Assembly: GCF_013167215.1 (NCBI RefSeq)
Contig: NZ_JABJWY010000034.1
Location: 620,001 to 684,000 of the forward strand
Source: Sphingobacterium prati
GTDB lineage: Bacteria; Bacteroidota; Bacteroidia; Sphingobacteriales; Sphingobacteriaceae
Length of the DNA stretch: 64,000 bases
Reading direction: 5' to 3'
This document shows, piece after piece, positions 38,491 to 46,568 of this stretch. A program made the translations under genes and the position numbers. The notes beneath the pieces were generated by a model. The model saw only the letters and a list, made by a program, of their open reading frames with translations, did no database searches and was not told where the DNA came from. Every line of letters begins with the position of its first letter. Position 1 is the stretch's first letter.

Positions 38491-38504
38491 TATGTATAAA
38501 CATG
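38491..38504. promoter_or_regulatory. Putative GntR operator upstream of the GH92 gene
   Basis: TATGTATAAACATG, a near-palindrome; on the minus strand TTTATACATAG matches the core of the other two sites (TATACATAATA). It lies just upstream of a -7 box TAAATTTG (38477-38470) of the GH92 gene. Confidence 0.45.
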
Positions 38505-38632
38505 AAAACAAAAAGATAAATAAAAAACCAGCAACAGAATAGGCTATAGTATTCCATAGGTAGTAAAATTTAAATATAGATTTAATTACACCACATTATA
38601 AGTCCGATAGGATAGATATTTTTTATATAAAC

Positions 38633-38650
38633 TTGTATATACATAATAAA
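38633..38650. promoter_or_regulatory. Putative GntR operator upstream of the 90-residue protein gene
   Basis: TTGTATATACATAATAAA, containing the 10-base palindrome TGTATATACA (38634-38643). Thirteen bases (TATACATAATAAA) are identical with the site before the MFS gene, and the distance to the following ATG is almost the same (16 versus 14 bases). Confidence 0.5.
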
Positions 38651-38665
38651 AAACATTCCTAGTAG

Positions 38666-38938
38666 ATGGTCAAGCTTCAACACAGTCAAAATGACGATAA
38701 CTTGACCTGGTTTGGTTGTCGAATAATCGAGCAAAAAACGCCCCTAGATGATTTAGAACAAAAATTGTACGAATGGTATGAGAAGAACGATATACCAAGT
38801 GGATCCAGAAAATTCAAAGTTACAGTACGAGTGGAGCGATCACATTTTTCAATAAATAGCGTTGGAAGATACGATAACAATCAACTATTTATTAGGTCAT
38901 CAAGTAAACAGGCTATACTTGATGACTCGACATTTTAA
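38666..38938 (+). CDS. Hypothetical 90-residue protein
   Basis: Unknown protein with a reasonably protein-like make-up: WFGCRIIEQKTPLDDLEQKL forms a helix, followed by basic strands SRKFKVTVRVERSHFSINS. No signal peptide, no membrane segment, no recognised motif. Its last codons overlap the gntR stop by 4 bases and an 11-bp hairpin lies inside its end, which lowers confidence. In favour: a GntR-like site precedes the ATG exactly as before the MFS gene. It may be a small member of the mannose regulon, or a chance frame. Confidence 0.4.
   Translation: MVKLQHSQNDDNLTWFGCRIIEQKTPLDDLEQKLYEWYEKNDIPSGSRKFKVTVRVERSHFSINSVGRYDNNQLFIRSSSKQAILDDSTF
38896..38926 (-). terminator. Hairpin after gntR
   Basis: Perfect 11-bp stem GTCATCAAGTA (38896-38906) / TACTTGATGAC (38916-38926), 9-base loop. 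On the minus strand it starts 8 bases past the gntR stop codon. No T run, so termination efficiency is uncertain. Confidence 0.6.
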
Positions 38939-39669
38939 TAATCTCTTCGGCTTTCCACGGTATAGGTAAAGCTTTCAGCACGATAAAATCCCAAATTATA
39001 TTCGATTGGTTTTCCAGACTGATCGAAAACAAATCGTTTACGTGATAATATGGGATCCCCAGTATTAATTTCTAGTTTGTCTGCGATAAATTTATTAGCT
39101 GCAACGGCGTCTATCTCTTCTTGGGAAAGATCGGCCACTACATGATAATCAGCCTCCAGTATCTCATACAACGGGCGTTTAAAATCCTCATCTCCTGTCA
39201 AACCAATGCGAGGATGAAAATAAGATATAAAATAGACGAAGGGATCATCTTTTTTTCCCCGTAATCGTTCTAACTTTAATAGCTTTTGATCCTCATCGAC
39301 AGCGAAAAATTTGGTAATTGCTTTATCTGGCACGACCCAGCTCACATGAAGCTCAAAATTCTTGACTTCGATACCACGGTTTTTCATCTCTTGGGAAAAA
39401 CTTAGCCAATTTTTGGATTTCGAACTGAATTTGGTGCTTGCAACCTTCGTGCCGATGCCTTTCTTCCGGATCAATAGCTCCTCATAAACTAGCTTGTTAA
39501 TTGCCAGACGCAAAGTAGAACGCGAAATAGCCAGACGTTTGGCAAGCTCTATTTCATTGGGCAACATTTTCCCCTCAATATATTCCGGTTGTTTTATCAA
39601 CTCCCGCAATAGATTTTCTGCCTGTATATGCAGGGGAATTGGACTTTTGTGATCTATTTTTAAATTCAT
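38935..39669 (-). CDS. GntR-family regulator with UTRA sensor domain
   Basis: Transcription factor, 244 residues. Winged helix-turn-helix at 1-75 (PIPLHIQAENLLRELI, MLPNEIELAKRLAISRSTLRLAINKLVYEELLIRKKGIGT), then a UTRA ligand domain of the HutC/FarR type (about 95-240: FYFISYFHPRIGL-like stretch, INTGDPILSRKRFVFDQSGKPIEYNLGFYRAESFTYTVE). UTRA regulators usually bind phosphosugars or related metabolites. Divergent from the MFS-isomerase-glycosidase operon with a 97-base gap carrying a palindromic site, so it most likely represses that operon and itself until a mannose-derived ligand binds. Confidence 0.92.
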   Translation of the reverse strand: MNLKIDHKSPIPLHIQAENLLRELIKQPEYIEGKMLPNEIELAKRLAISRSTLRLAINKLVYEELLIRKKGIGTKVASTKFSSKSKNWLSFSQEMKNRGIEVKNFELHVSWVVPDKAITKFFAVDEDQKLLKLERLRGKKDDPFVYFISYFHPRIGLTGDEDFKRPLYEILEADYHVVADLSQEEIDAVAANKFIADKLEINTGDPILSRKRFVFDQSGKPIEYNLGFYRAESFTYTVESRRDY

Positions 39670-39730
39670 TACATGAAATTACTTAGGCTAAAATAAGATT
39701 TTTTGCATAATTAAAAAAATAGATATATGT

Positions 39731-39753
39731 TTGTATGTGTATACATAATAAAG
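39731..39753. promoter_or_regulatory. Putative GntR operator before the mannose operon
   Basis: TTGTATGTGTATACATAATAAAG... region: the core TGTATACA (39738-39745) is a perfect palindrome and TATACATAATAAA is shared with the site at 38633. It lies between the divergent gntR and MFS starts, 14 bases from the MFS ATG. Confidence 0.6.
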
Positions 39754-39766
39754 AAATAACCCCATT

Positions 39767-41104
39767 ATGTCCAAGAATTTTATCCTTATTTTATGCATCG
39801 TTTCTCTGGGAGGGCTGCTTTTTGGCTTCGATATGGCAGTTATTGCTGGAGCTTTGCCGTTGGTGAAACAATTTTTCGGATTGTCGCCCTTTCAGGAAGG
39901 TGCTTTTGTTAGTTCAGCACTGATCGGATGCATTATAGGTGTATTCTTCACAGGATCTTTTACGGATAAATATGGTCGTAAACCAGCCTTTATCGTGGCT
40001 TCTTTGCTTTTTTTATTGTCTGCAATCGGATGTGGATTCAGTTCCAACTATACACTTTTAATTCTGAGCAGAGGCATTGGTGGATTAGGTGTTGGTATAG
40101 CTTCTATCGTTGTACCACTTTATCTTGCCGAAATATCTCCCACTAAATTCCGGGGTAGATCGGTCACCTGTTATCAATTAGCCATTACCTTTGGTATCCT
40201 TATCGCTTATATTAGTAATTATTTTATTCTTCAACGGCATTCATTACCGCAAGCGGAACTATGGCGCGGTATGTTTTTAGTCGGCGCGATTCCTGCCATC
40301 TTACTCAGTTTAGGTGTTTATATTATACCTGAGAGTCCACGCTGGCTTGCCAAAAATGGGCGAAACGAAGAGGTAACAATAATTCGTATCAAGCTTGGTT
40401 TAACTGATCTATACGATTCGCCAAGTCCATCCAAGGGAAATATCAGCGAGCTGTTTTCTCCAATCTACCGTAGAGCATTTCTGTTAGGCCTATTCCTACC
40501 CCTTTTTTCTCAACTGAGCGGAATCAACGCTATCGTCTATTACGGTCCGAGCATACTGCTGGAATCAGGTACTTCCTTAGCGAATTCGTACCATGCACAA
40601 TTATTTTTTGGCGCGGCAAATGTATTATTTACCTGCTTTGCCATCTGGAAAGTAGATAATTGGGGAAGAAGACCCCTGTACATTTTAGGAACATTAGGTG
40701 CTACAATTAGCCTAATTGTAACGGGTTATCTTTTCAGGCAAGAACAGCCAAACAATGTTGCATTGATTGTTTCCATTTTACTCTTCTTGTTTTTCTTTGC
40801 TTTTTCTATCGGTCCACTAAAATTTGTGGTTGCGGCGGAAATATTTCCGAACGCCATACGGGCCCGGGCGATGGGAATAAGTATTATGGTCATGTGGATT
40901 TCCGACGCGATCGTTGGTCAGCTGACACCTATTTTGCTCGCATCATGGGGAGCGTGTTATACGTTTTGGTTATTTGCTTTTTTCTGTGCAATAGCCTTTA
41001 TCGTTGTGCTGAGTTATCTACCGGAGACCAAGGGAAAACCGTTGGAAGAAATCGAAAAATATTGGATTGAAAAATCAAAGAAAAAGCCTAATAACGAGGC
41101 ATAA
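39767..41104 (+). CDS. MFS sugar porter (XylE/GalP-like)
   Basis: Twelve-helix inner-membrane sugar:H+ symporter, 445 residues. Sugar-porter signatures: GFDMAVIAGALPLV (helix 1), DKYGRKPAFI loop, RGIGGLGVGIASIVVPLYLAEISPTKFRG, the PESPRWLAKNGR motif after helix 6, QLSGINAIVYYGPSI (helix 7 sugar-binding QLSGIN), NWGRRPLY, and PETKGKPLEEIEKYW at the end. Mannose is the likely substrate from the fused isomerase 61 bases downstream. First gene of a three-gene operon. Confidence 0.93.
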   Translation: MSKNFILILCIVSLGGLLFGFDMAVIAGALPLVKQFFGLSPFQEGAFVSSALIGCIIGVFFTGSFTDKYGRKPAFIVASLLFLLSAIGCGFSSNYTLLILSRGIGGLGVGIASIVVPLYLAEISPTKFRGRSVTCYQLAITFGILIAYISNYFILQRHSLPQAELWRGMFLVGAIPAILLSLGVYIIPESPRWLAKNGRNEEVTIIRIKLGLTDLYDSPSPSKGNISELFSPIYRRAFLLGLFLPLFSQLSGINAIVYYGPSILLESGTSLANSYHAQLFFGAANVLFTCFAIWKVDNWGRRPLYILGTLGATISLIVTGYLFRQEQPNNVALIVSILLFLFFFAFSIGPLKFVVAAEIFPNAIRARAMGISIMVMWISDAIVGQLTPILLASWGACYTFWLFAFFCAIAFIVVLSYLPETKGKPLEEIEKYWIEKSKKKPNNEA

Positions 41105-41164
41105 TTTCGTTTAAATACATTTTATCACGAAGTCAATTTTTACCTACGCAATAAATAACATCTT

Positions 41165-42913
41165 ATGTATTCCAATACTCAAACGACATCTTTTCAATAC
41201 GACATCTTACCCACTTTTCCCGTTCAGGGCGAATTGTCAAACTCTTATCATGAGTTGGTCGATCACCTGATCCAAAATAAAATACATTGCATAGATGGAT
41301 TTGTTGGCGTAAATTGGGAAATACCAGTAACGCAGATTCAGCAGGAATTTGCAAAGCGTGGATTAACGGTGCGATTTGTTTCCATGGAAACAACATTGCT
41401 CCCTGAAGCAGTGATCGAGGAGAAAGTGGCTCCTTATCTTGGAGGAGATGATCCATTATTCGGAAAAAAAACGCCACTCGAACTCATCGCATACTACGAT
41501 ACCGGCAAGTTGGCTGCACTTCAGGAAATGCTAAGCCAAACAACCGACAATGAATACCTTATTTTTTATGGCCCGGGTGCTGCCCTTCTGGAAGCTACTA
41601 GCCAAGTGATGTACATTGATCTGCCCAAAAATATACTTATCCAACGGATGCGTGCGGGACTGGCCGGCAATCTGGCCTGTGGAAAACAAACAAACCAAAA
41701 AGAGCTTTATAAACGATACTACTTTGTCGATTGGGAGCTCCTAAACCGACATAAGCGGACGATATTATCTCGCGTGGAGATTCTCGCCGATCAACAATCC
41801 GCTGAAAATCTACCTTGGATCTTAGGAAATGATTTAAAAGCGACCTTGCATGTGATGTCCAAAAATTACTTTCGGGTGAGGCCAACATTCGAACCTGGAG
41901 TCTGGGGGGGACAATGGATGAAAGAACATTTAACCGGTATTGATCAACAGGCTAAAAATTATGCCTGGTCTTTTGAGATGATTGTTCCCGAAAACGGTAT
42001 TTTACTTGAGAGTAACGGGCTAGTGCTAGAAATTTCATTTGATCAACTGATGTTTCAGGAAAGTTCAAATGTCCTGGGCGCTGCGAAGCCACGTTTTGAT
42101 GTTGAGTTTCCAATCCGGTTTAATTTTCTAGACACTTTTGATGGTGGCAATCTTTCCATTCAGTGCCACCCTAGTCCAAGTTATGCCAAAAGCGAATTTG
42201 GAGAAAATTTCACACAGGACGAATCCTATTACATTGTTGACAGAAAGGGAGATGCGCAGGTTTACCTGGGGTTTCAAGAGGATATCGATGCGGACAACTT
42301 TCGTACCGTTCTTGAACAGAGCTTCCATACGAGCGAACCGATCGTCATTGACAGGTACGTGCAAAAATTTGAATCGCAAAAACATCAGTTATATTTAATT
42401 CCGCATGGTACCGTGCACTCTTCGGGCACAAATAATCTAGTATTGGAAATCAGTGCCACCCCTTACAATTATACGTTCAAAATGTACGACTGGGTGCGTC
42501 CTGATCTGGACGGTAAGCCGCGTCCATTAAATATTGATAGAGCTTTCGCCAATCTTAATTTTAACCGAAAAGGCGACGTCGTCAAAGACACACTTCTATC
42601 CAAGCCTCAGGTTTATTCACTCGATGATCAGGCATCAAAAGTTCATCTACCAACACATGAAGATCATTTCTATGATGTTTACAGGTATGAATTTGGAGAT
42701 GACGTGAGTATTGAGACAAAAGATCAATGCCATATTATGATGCTTGTTGAGGGGGAAGCGATAGAACTGACAACTGCCCATGGGATGAAAAAAATCTTTC
42801 ATTACGCCGAAACGTTCGCTGTTCCTGCCGCGGCACAATCCTATTCGCTCCGCAACTTAGGAATTGGCCAGGCCAAAGTGATACAGTCTTTTGTCAAAGA
42901 CCATAAATGTTAA
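41165..42913 (+). CDS. Class I mannose-6-phosphate isomerase fused to a degenerate kinase-like domain
   Basis: 582 residues in two parts. The C-terminal part (about 225-582) is a type I phosphomannose isomerase interconverting mannose-6-P and fructose-6-P: FEPGVWGGQWMKE, zinc ligands in IQCHPSPSYAKSEFGENFTQDESYYI (about 328-355) and LIPHGTVHSSGTNNLVLEIS (about 410). The N-terminal 220 residues look like a uridine-kinase/P-loop fold (IHCIDGFVGVNWEIPVTQI, VMYIDLPKNILIQRMRAG, KRYYFVDWELLNRHK), but the P-loop GxGKS/T is replaced by FVGVNWEI, so ATP binding looks lost. Middle gene of the operon. Confidence 0.88.
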   Translation: MYSNTQTTSFQYDILPTFPVQGELSNSYHELVDHLIQNKIHCIDGFVGVNWEIPVTQIQQEFAKRGLTVRFVSMETTLLPEAVIEEKVAPYLGGDDPLFGKKTPLELIAYYDTGKLAALQEMLSQTTDNEYLIFYGPGAALLEATSQVMYIDLPKNILIQRMRAGLAGNLACGKQTNQKELYKRYYFVDWELLNRHKRTILSRVEILADQQSAENLPWILGNDLKATLHVMSKNYFRVRPTFEPGVWGGQWMKEHLTGIDQQAKNYAWSFEMIVPENGILLESNGLVLEISFDQLMFQESSNVLGAAKPRFDVEFPIRFNFLDTFDGGNLSIQCHPSPSYAKSEFGENFTQDESYYIVDRKGDAQVYLGFQEDIDADNFRTVLEQSFHTSEPIVIDRYVQKFESQKHQLYLIPHGTVHSSGTNNLVLEISATPYNYTFKMYDWVRPDLDGKPRPLNIDRAFANLNFNRKGDVVKDTLLSKPQVYSLDDQASKVHLPTHEDHFYDVYRYEFGDDVSIETKDQCHIMMLVEGEAIELTTAHGMKKIFHYAETFAVPAAAQSYSLRNLGIGQAKVIQSFVKDHKC

Positions 42914-42940
42914 TTTAGTATAAAACAAAAAAACAGCATT

Positions 42941-44236
42941 ATGAGAAATTTATATTTCGCGTTATCTACTTCATTGCTGCTATTATCCTGCAATGGAGGT
43001 AGCAATAAATCCACAGCAAGCAACACACAGCAAGACGCAGCACAGGATAGTAGCTTCCAGCTCGTCAAAGATATGGCCGGCAAGGTTATTAAAGCTGGAT
43101 TTAATGCTGGCGACGGGTATAATGAGGTATGGATCAGAGATTATAATACCTTTATTACTTTGGCAACCAAAGAGCATCCCCACGAACAGATTAAAGATCA
43201 ATTGGCGCTATTTTTTAAATTACAGGAAGCTGATGGCAATATAGCAGACGGTTTTGTCAAAAAATCAAGTTTAAAGAATGGTGTGTCCGACTATTATACG
43301 ATCACTAACCCGCTTGCCTCAGAATATGCTGCACATAAAAACACAGTTGAAACCGATCAGGAAACCTCCCTGATCCAGGCGGTCCATAAATATGTAGTAG
43401 CGACCAAGGATACCGCCTTCCTCGCACAAAAAATAGGCGAAACGACTGTGAAAGACCGGATGGAACAGGCCATGCAGTTTTTAATGGACAAACGTTATAA
43501 TAGCACTTATGGTCTATTGTGGGGAGCCACAACCGTCGATTGGGGTGATGTGCAGCCCGAGCATGACTGGGGGGTCCATTTGGATAAAAACTCTCATATT
43601 GCCCTGGATATTTATGATAATGCTATGTTTTTAATTGCTTTGGATAATTACATGGATCTTTTCCCTGACAAAAAGGAAAAATGGAATAAAGTGAGAACGA
43701 TGATTGCCAGCAATACGATGAAACATCTTTGGGACGATAAAAATCAAAAATTTATTCCGCACATCTACATCAACGGTTCGCCATTTCCAAAAGATTTTGA
43801 TGAAAACCAGATCTATTATCACGGTGGAACAGCCATTGCCATTGAGGCAAACCTATTGAGCAAAGAGCAGATCAAAACTTCCTTGGATAAGATGATCAAA
43901 AATGTAAAGGATGCGGGTGCAGCCACCATTGGATTAACCGTATATCCAACTTATCCTACGGGTTTCTTCAAAAACAAAGGAATGTATCCTTATGGTTACC
44001 AAAATGGTGGCGATTGGACATGGTTTGGGGGAAGAATGATTCAACAATTGGCTAAAAATGGTTTCCAGCAGGAAGCACATGAGCAGATCAAACCCATGTT
44101 GGCACGCGTTATTAAAAATAATGGGTTCTACGAATGGTATACCAAGGACAATAAACCCGAAGGCTCTGGAACTTTCAGAGGTGAGGCGGGTGTACTTTAT
44201 GATGCGATCACTTTATTGGAAAATGCAGCTAAATAA
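42941..44236 (+). CDS. Lipoprotein (alpha/alpha)6-type glycoside hydrolase
   Basis: 431 residues. Lipoprotein signal MRNLYFALSTSLLLLSCNGG with lipidated Cys17, then a low-complexity linker and a single six-hairpin domain: NEVWIRDYNTFITLA, QLALFFKLQEADGNIADGF, ETDQETSLIQAVHKYV, LLWGATTVDWGDVQPEHDWG, DIYDNAMFLIALDNY, GGTAIAIEANLL, YQNGGDWTWFGGRMIQQL and GEAGVLYDAITLLENA. It resembles GH37/GH63/GH125-like toroid enzymes, but I cannot name the family. Cell-envelope location beside mannose genes suggests release of mannose or another hexose from oligosaccharides. Last gene of the operon, 28 bases after the isomerase. Confidence 0.75.
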   Translation: MRNLYFALSTSLLLLSCNGGSNKSTASNTQQDAAQDSSFQLVKDMAGKVIKAGFNAGDGYNEVWIRDYNTFITLATKEHPHEQIKDQLALFFKLQEADGNIADGFVKKSSLKNGVSDYYTITNPLASEYAAHKNTVETDQETSLIQAVHKYVVATKDTAFLAQKIGETTVKDRMEQAMQFLMDKRYNSTYGLLWGATTVDWGDVQPEHDWGVHLDKNSHIALDIYDNAMFLIALDNYMDLFPDKKEKWNKVRTMIASNTMKHLWDDKNQKFIPHIYINGSPFPKDFDENQIYYHGGTAIAIEANLLSKEQIKTSLDKMIKNVKDAGAATIGLTVYPTYPTGFFKNKGMYPYGYQNGGDWTWFGGRMIQQLAKNGFQQEAHEQIKPMLARVIKNNGFYEWYTKDNKPEGSGTFRGEAGVLYDAITLLENAAK

Positions 44237-44313
44237 ATCAGCACAAACCTTCTGAAGGATATAAAAAAATGAATTTGTTGTCAGGGGAAGTAAGCCGCCC
44301 AAATAAGACATTA

Positions 44314-44355
44314 TACAAAAGAAAAGGGGTAATATATTGTTCCTTTTCTTTTGTA
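44314..44355. terminator. Perfect 14-bp terminator hairpin
   Basis: TACAAAAGAAAAGG (44314-44327) / CCTTTTCTTTTGTA (44342-44355), 14-base loop. Between the glycosidase gene and the converging nitroreductase gene. Confidence 0.85.
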
Positions 44356-44400
44356 CTTATGGTTCCAGCTACCTTTGTGTCTAATACCTAAAAGTTATTC

Positions 44401-45033
44401 CTATCGTTCAATCAAAAACTCAGTTTTAGGCAATCTAAATTTTTTCAATTTCAGCAACCAGTCCTCTTCACCCAAACGGTAACCTAATGGTAGCAGAACA
44501 ACACTTTTTAGCCCCAATTTGTCTAATCCCAATAACTTATCCAGCTCTCCGTTGGAAAACCCCTCCATTGGTGTAGCATCCACTTTCAATTCCGCAGCTT
44601 GCGCGATGGCCATCCCAAAAGAAATATAAGCCTGTTTCGCGGCGTGCGCTGCCTGCTGTTCCTCGGTAAGTGCAGCAAACATACTTTTTAATTTATTTTT
44701 GTAATCATCAGTTGTATCCAATGGTAAACCTCTATGGTTATTCATCTGGTCAAACGTTGTATCAACACGTTCATCCGTGTATTTATCCCATGCCGCAAAA
44801 ACCAAAAGATGCGAGCTTTCTGCAATAATTTGTTGCCCCCAAGCTACAGGTACAATTTGCTCTTTCAATTGTTGATCTGTAATCAATACAACACGAAAAG
44901 GTTGCAAACCCGAGGAACTCGGTGCCATACGCGCTGCTTCAATAATTTTTTCTACATCTTTTTGATCAACCTTCTTTGTTGAATCGTATTTTTTGGTTGC
45001 ATAACGCCATTCAAGGGTTTCTAATAATGCCAT
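44401..45033 (-). CDS. NAD(P)H-dependent nitroreductase, NfsB-like
   Basis: FMN flavoprotein, 210 residues. LEWRYATKKYDSTKKVDQKDVEKIIEAARMAPSSSGLQPFRVVLI is the FMN-binding start of the family (RxSxR/K... SSSGLQPF), and PMEGFSNGELDKLLGLDKLGLKSVVLLPLGYR the C-terminal signature with the flavin-contact region. Catalyses two-electron reduction of quinones or nitroaromatics. Related to NfsB/FMN reductases of Enterobacteria. Stands alone; divergence from the barrel gene shows no shared operon. Confidence 0.92.
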   Translation of the reverse strand: MALLETLEWRYATKKYDSTKKVDQKDVEKIIEAARMAPSSSGLQPFRVVLITDQQLKEQIVPVAWGQQIIAESSHLLVFAAWDKYTDERVDTTFDQMNNHRGLPLDTTDDYKNKLKSMFAALTEEQQAAHAAKQAYISFGMAIAQAAELKVDATPMEGFSNGELDKLLGLDKLGLKSVVLLPLGYRLGEEDWLLKLKKFRLPKTEFLIER

Positions 45034-45282
45034 TTTCTTTTCTTTTTTTGCTTTATTATTTATTCAAATGCCTTGTTACAGGCTTAGTATCACCTAAATT
45101 TGATAAAAGAAATTAAATCTGGAAAGCAGTATACATACAATTAACCTTATTTTAATTTCTATTTATAAAATAAATATAGCAAATATTTGAATGTTCAAAC
45201 ACTAAAACAACATAAATAATCCAAGAACTGAGTAAATCTTTGTACAATCCCGTCAATTCCTTTTCCGATGATCAGCCCTACA

Positions 45283-46260
45283 CTAACGTCTTTTTTTTGC
45301 AAAGGGATTAAAAGAAAGTCCAGCATTGACATAAAACGACGGGTCCGCAGAAGCTTCCCATACATAATTATTTTGCTGTTCACTTTTCTCAAATATCCTT
45401 GATCTTGGAATGTTCTTCATACCAGATTTGAGCGTTGCAATAAACGATTTTCCCAAATTATGTTCGTAGGTCAGTCCCGAGTTGATCTCCATCTGACTAA
45501 AGGTATAGACCTTGTCTGATCCCCAAAAATCATTGAGGTAGAATGTCGTCGTACTGAGATCTGCCCCCAGAGAAAGGCGACCATTTCGCAACATTGTTTT
45601 TCGGATGTAGGCGCCCTTGGGTAATAGCACATCTATCATCCACCCATCGCGATATTGCTGCTTATAGGTGAAGGTAGGAACAACAGGAATAATTGCCGCA
45701 GGATCAATAAACCCGAGTAAGCCGATTGTCATTTGTACATCCCGAGTTGCTTTTAATACCCATGTTCCGGTCAATATCCCACGCATCCGTTCAATCCCCA
45801 TATCGCTTCCATCCGTCATGAAACTGGCGGAATAAATAACCATTTTTCCAAATAATTTTGAGAAGTAAGAAAAATTAAGTGATTCATAATGGTAATGGAA
45901 ATCCTGTGTACGCATTTTTTGCGGCTGCGTGCTTAAATCTGATTCTTGTACATTGAATGAAGTATACTGATAACCGAGGCTAGTACCTAACGTCCAGCTT
46001 CGCCGGTTTAAAAAATTGACATTCAAGCTCCCGCCAGCCTGATGGAATGACTCTATCTTACCTTGCGTAATGACGCCCCCTTTAGCATTGGATGAATATT
46101 TGTACCCGCCATTATATTCATAACTTAGATTTAGCACCCGCGCTGCAGGAAATTTGTCGGCTACAATGGCCTGTACTTTTTGGGGAATACTATCTTTGGT
46201 CTGTGCGGAACTGCTGCATACAAGAGCAAAACTCCCAAGCAACACCAGGTTCTTTTTCAT
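45283..46260 (-). CDS. Outer membrane beta-barrel protein (DUF6268-like)
   Basis: 325 residues: signal peptide MKKNLVLLGSFALVCSSSAQ, then alternating amphipathic strands (ARVLNLSYEYNGGYKYSS, GGSLNVNFLNRRSWTLGTSLGYQYTSF, FHYHYESLNFSYFSKLFGKMVIYSASFMTDG) and a C-terminal strand YVNAGLSFNPFAKKRR. The pattern matches barrel proteins of Bacteroidota tagged DUF6268, with no known function. Divergent from the second LytS/LytTR operon by about 300 bases and therefore a candidate target. Family name is from memory. Confidence 0.75.
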   Translation of the reverse strand: MKKNLVLLGSFALVCSSSAQTKDSIPQKVQAIVADKFPAARVLNLSYEYNGGYKYSSNAKGGVITQGKIESFHQAGGSLNVNFLNRRSWTLGTSLGYQYTSFNVQESDLSTQPQKMRTQDFHYHYESLNFSYFSKLFGKMVIYSASFMTDGSDMGIERMRGILTGTWVLKATRDVQMTIGLLGFIDPAAIIPVVPTFTYKQQYRDGWMIDVLLPKGAYIRKTMLRNGRLSLGADLSTTTFYLNDFWGSDKVYTFSQMEINSGLTYEHNLGKSFIATLKSGMKNIPRSRIFEKSEQQNNYVWEASADPSFYVNAGLSFNPFAKKRR

Positions 46261-46531
46261 GTGGATATTCGTTTTTTGTCTATCTATTCTTTTTCAATTA
46301 AAGGCAACCCGAAAAACTACTCTTTCGGAAATTAGAACGGAGCAGCCGACGTGTTACAAGAATAGATCAATCGGAAACGCTCATTTTATTTTTTATACAA
46401 AAGGGTCAATATTTTATACGAAAGGTGGGCAGCTTTAAAAGAGCTTTTATCCATTCTACCTACCGATTTCACTTTGGTATAAAAAGAAGCACTGTTCATA
46501 TAAAACAAAATCATTTTGACACAAAAAAAGT

Positions 46532-46539
46532 TACATTTG
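46532..46539 (+). promoter_or_regulatory. -7 box of the LytS/LytTR operon
   Basis: TACATTTG, exact TAnnTTTG, 30 bases before the ATG at 46569. A TTTTG at 46514-46518 is only 13 bases upstream, shorter than the usual spacer, so the -33 element is unclear. It supports the ATG at 46569 over the longer frame from 46425. Confidence 0.45.
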
Positions 46540-46568
46540 CGAAATCAGGGTCAATAAACCAGATCAAT

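Noticed and set aside
45195..45392. 65-codon minus-strand frame overlapping the end of the barrel gene
   Set aside because: Out of frame with the barrel protein, no motif; shadow of its 3' end.
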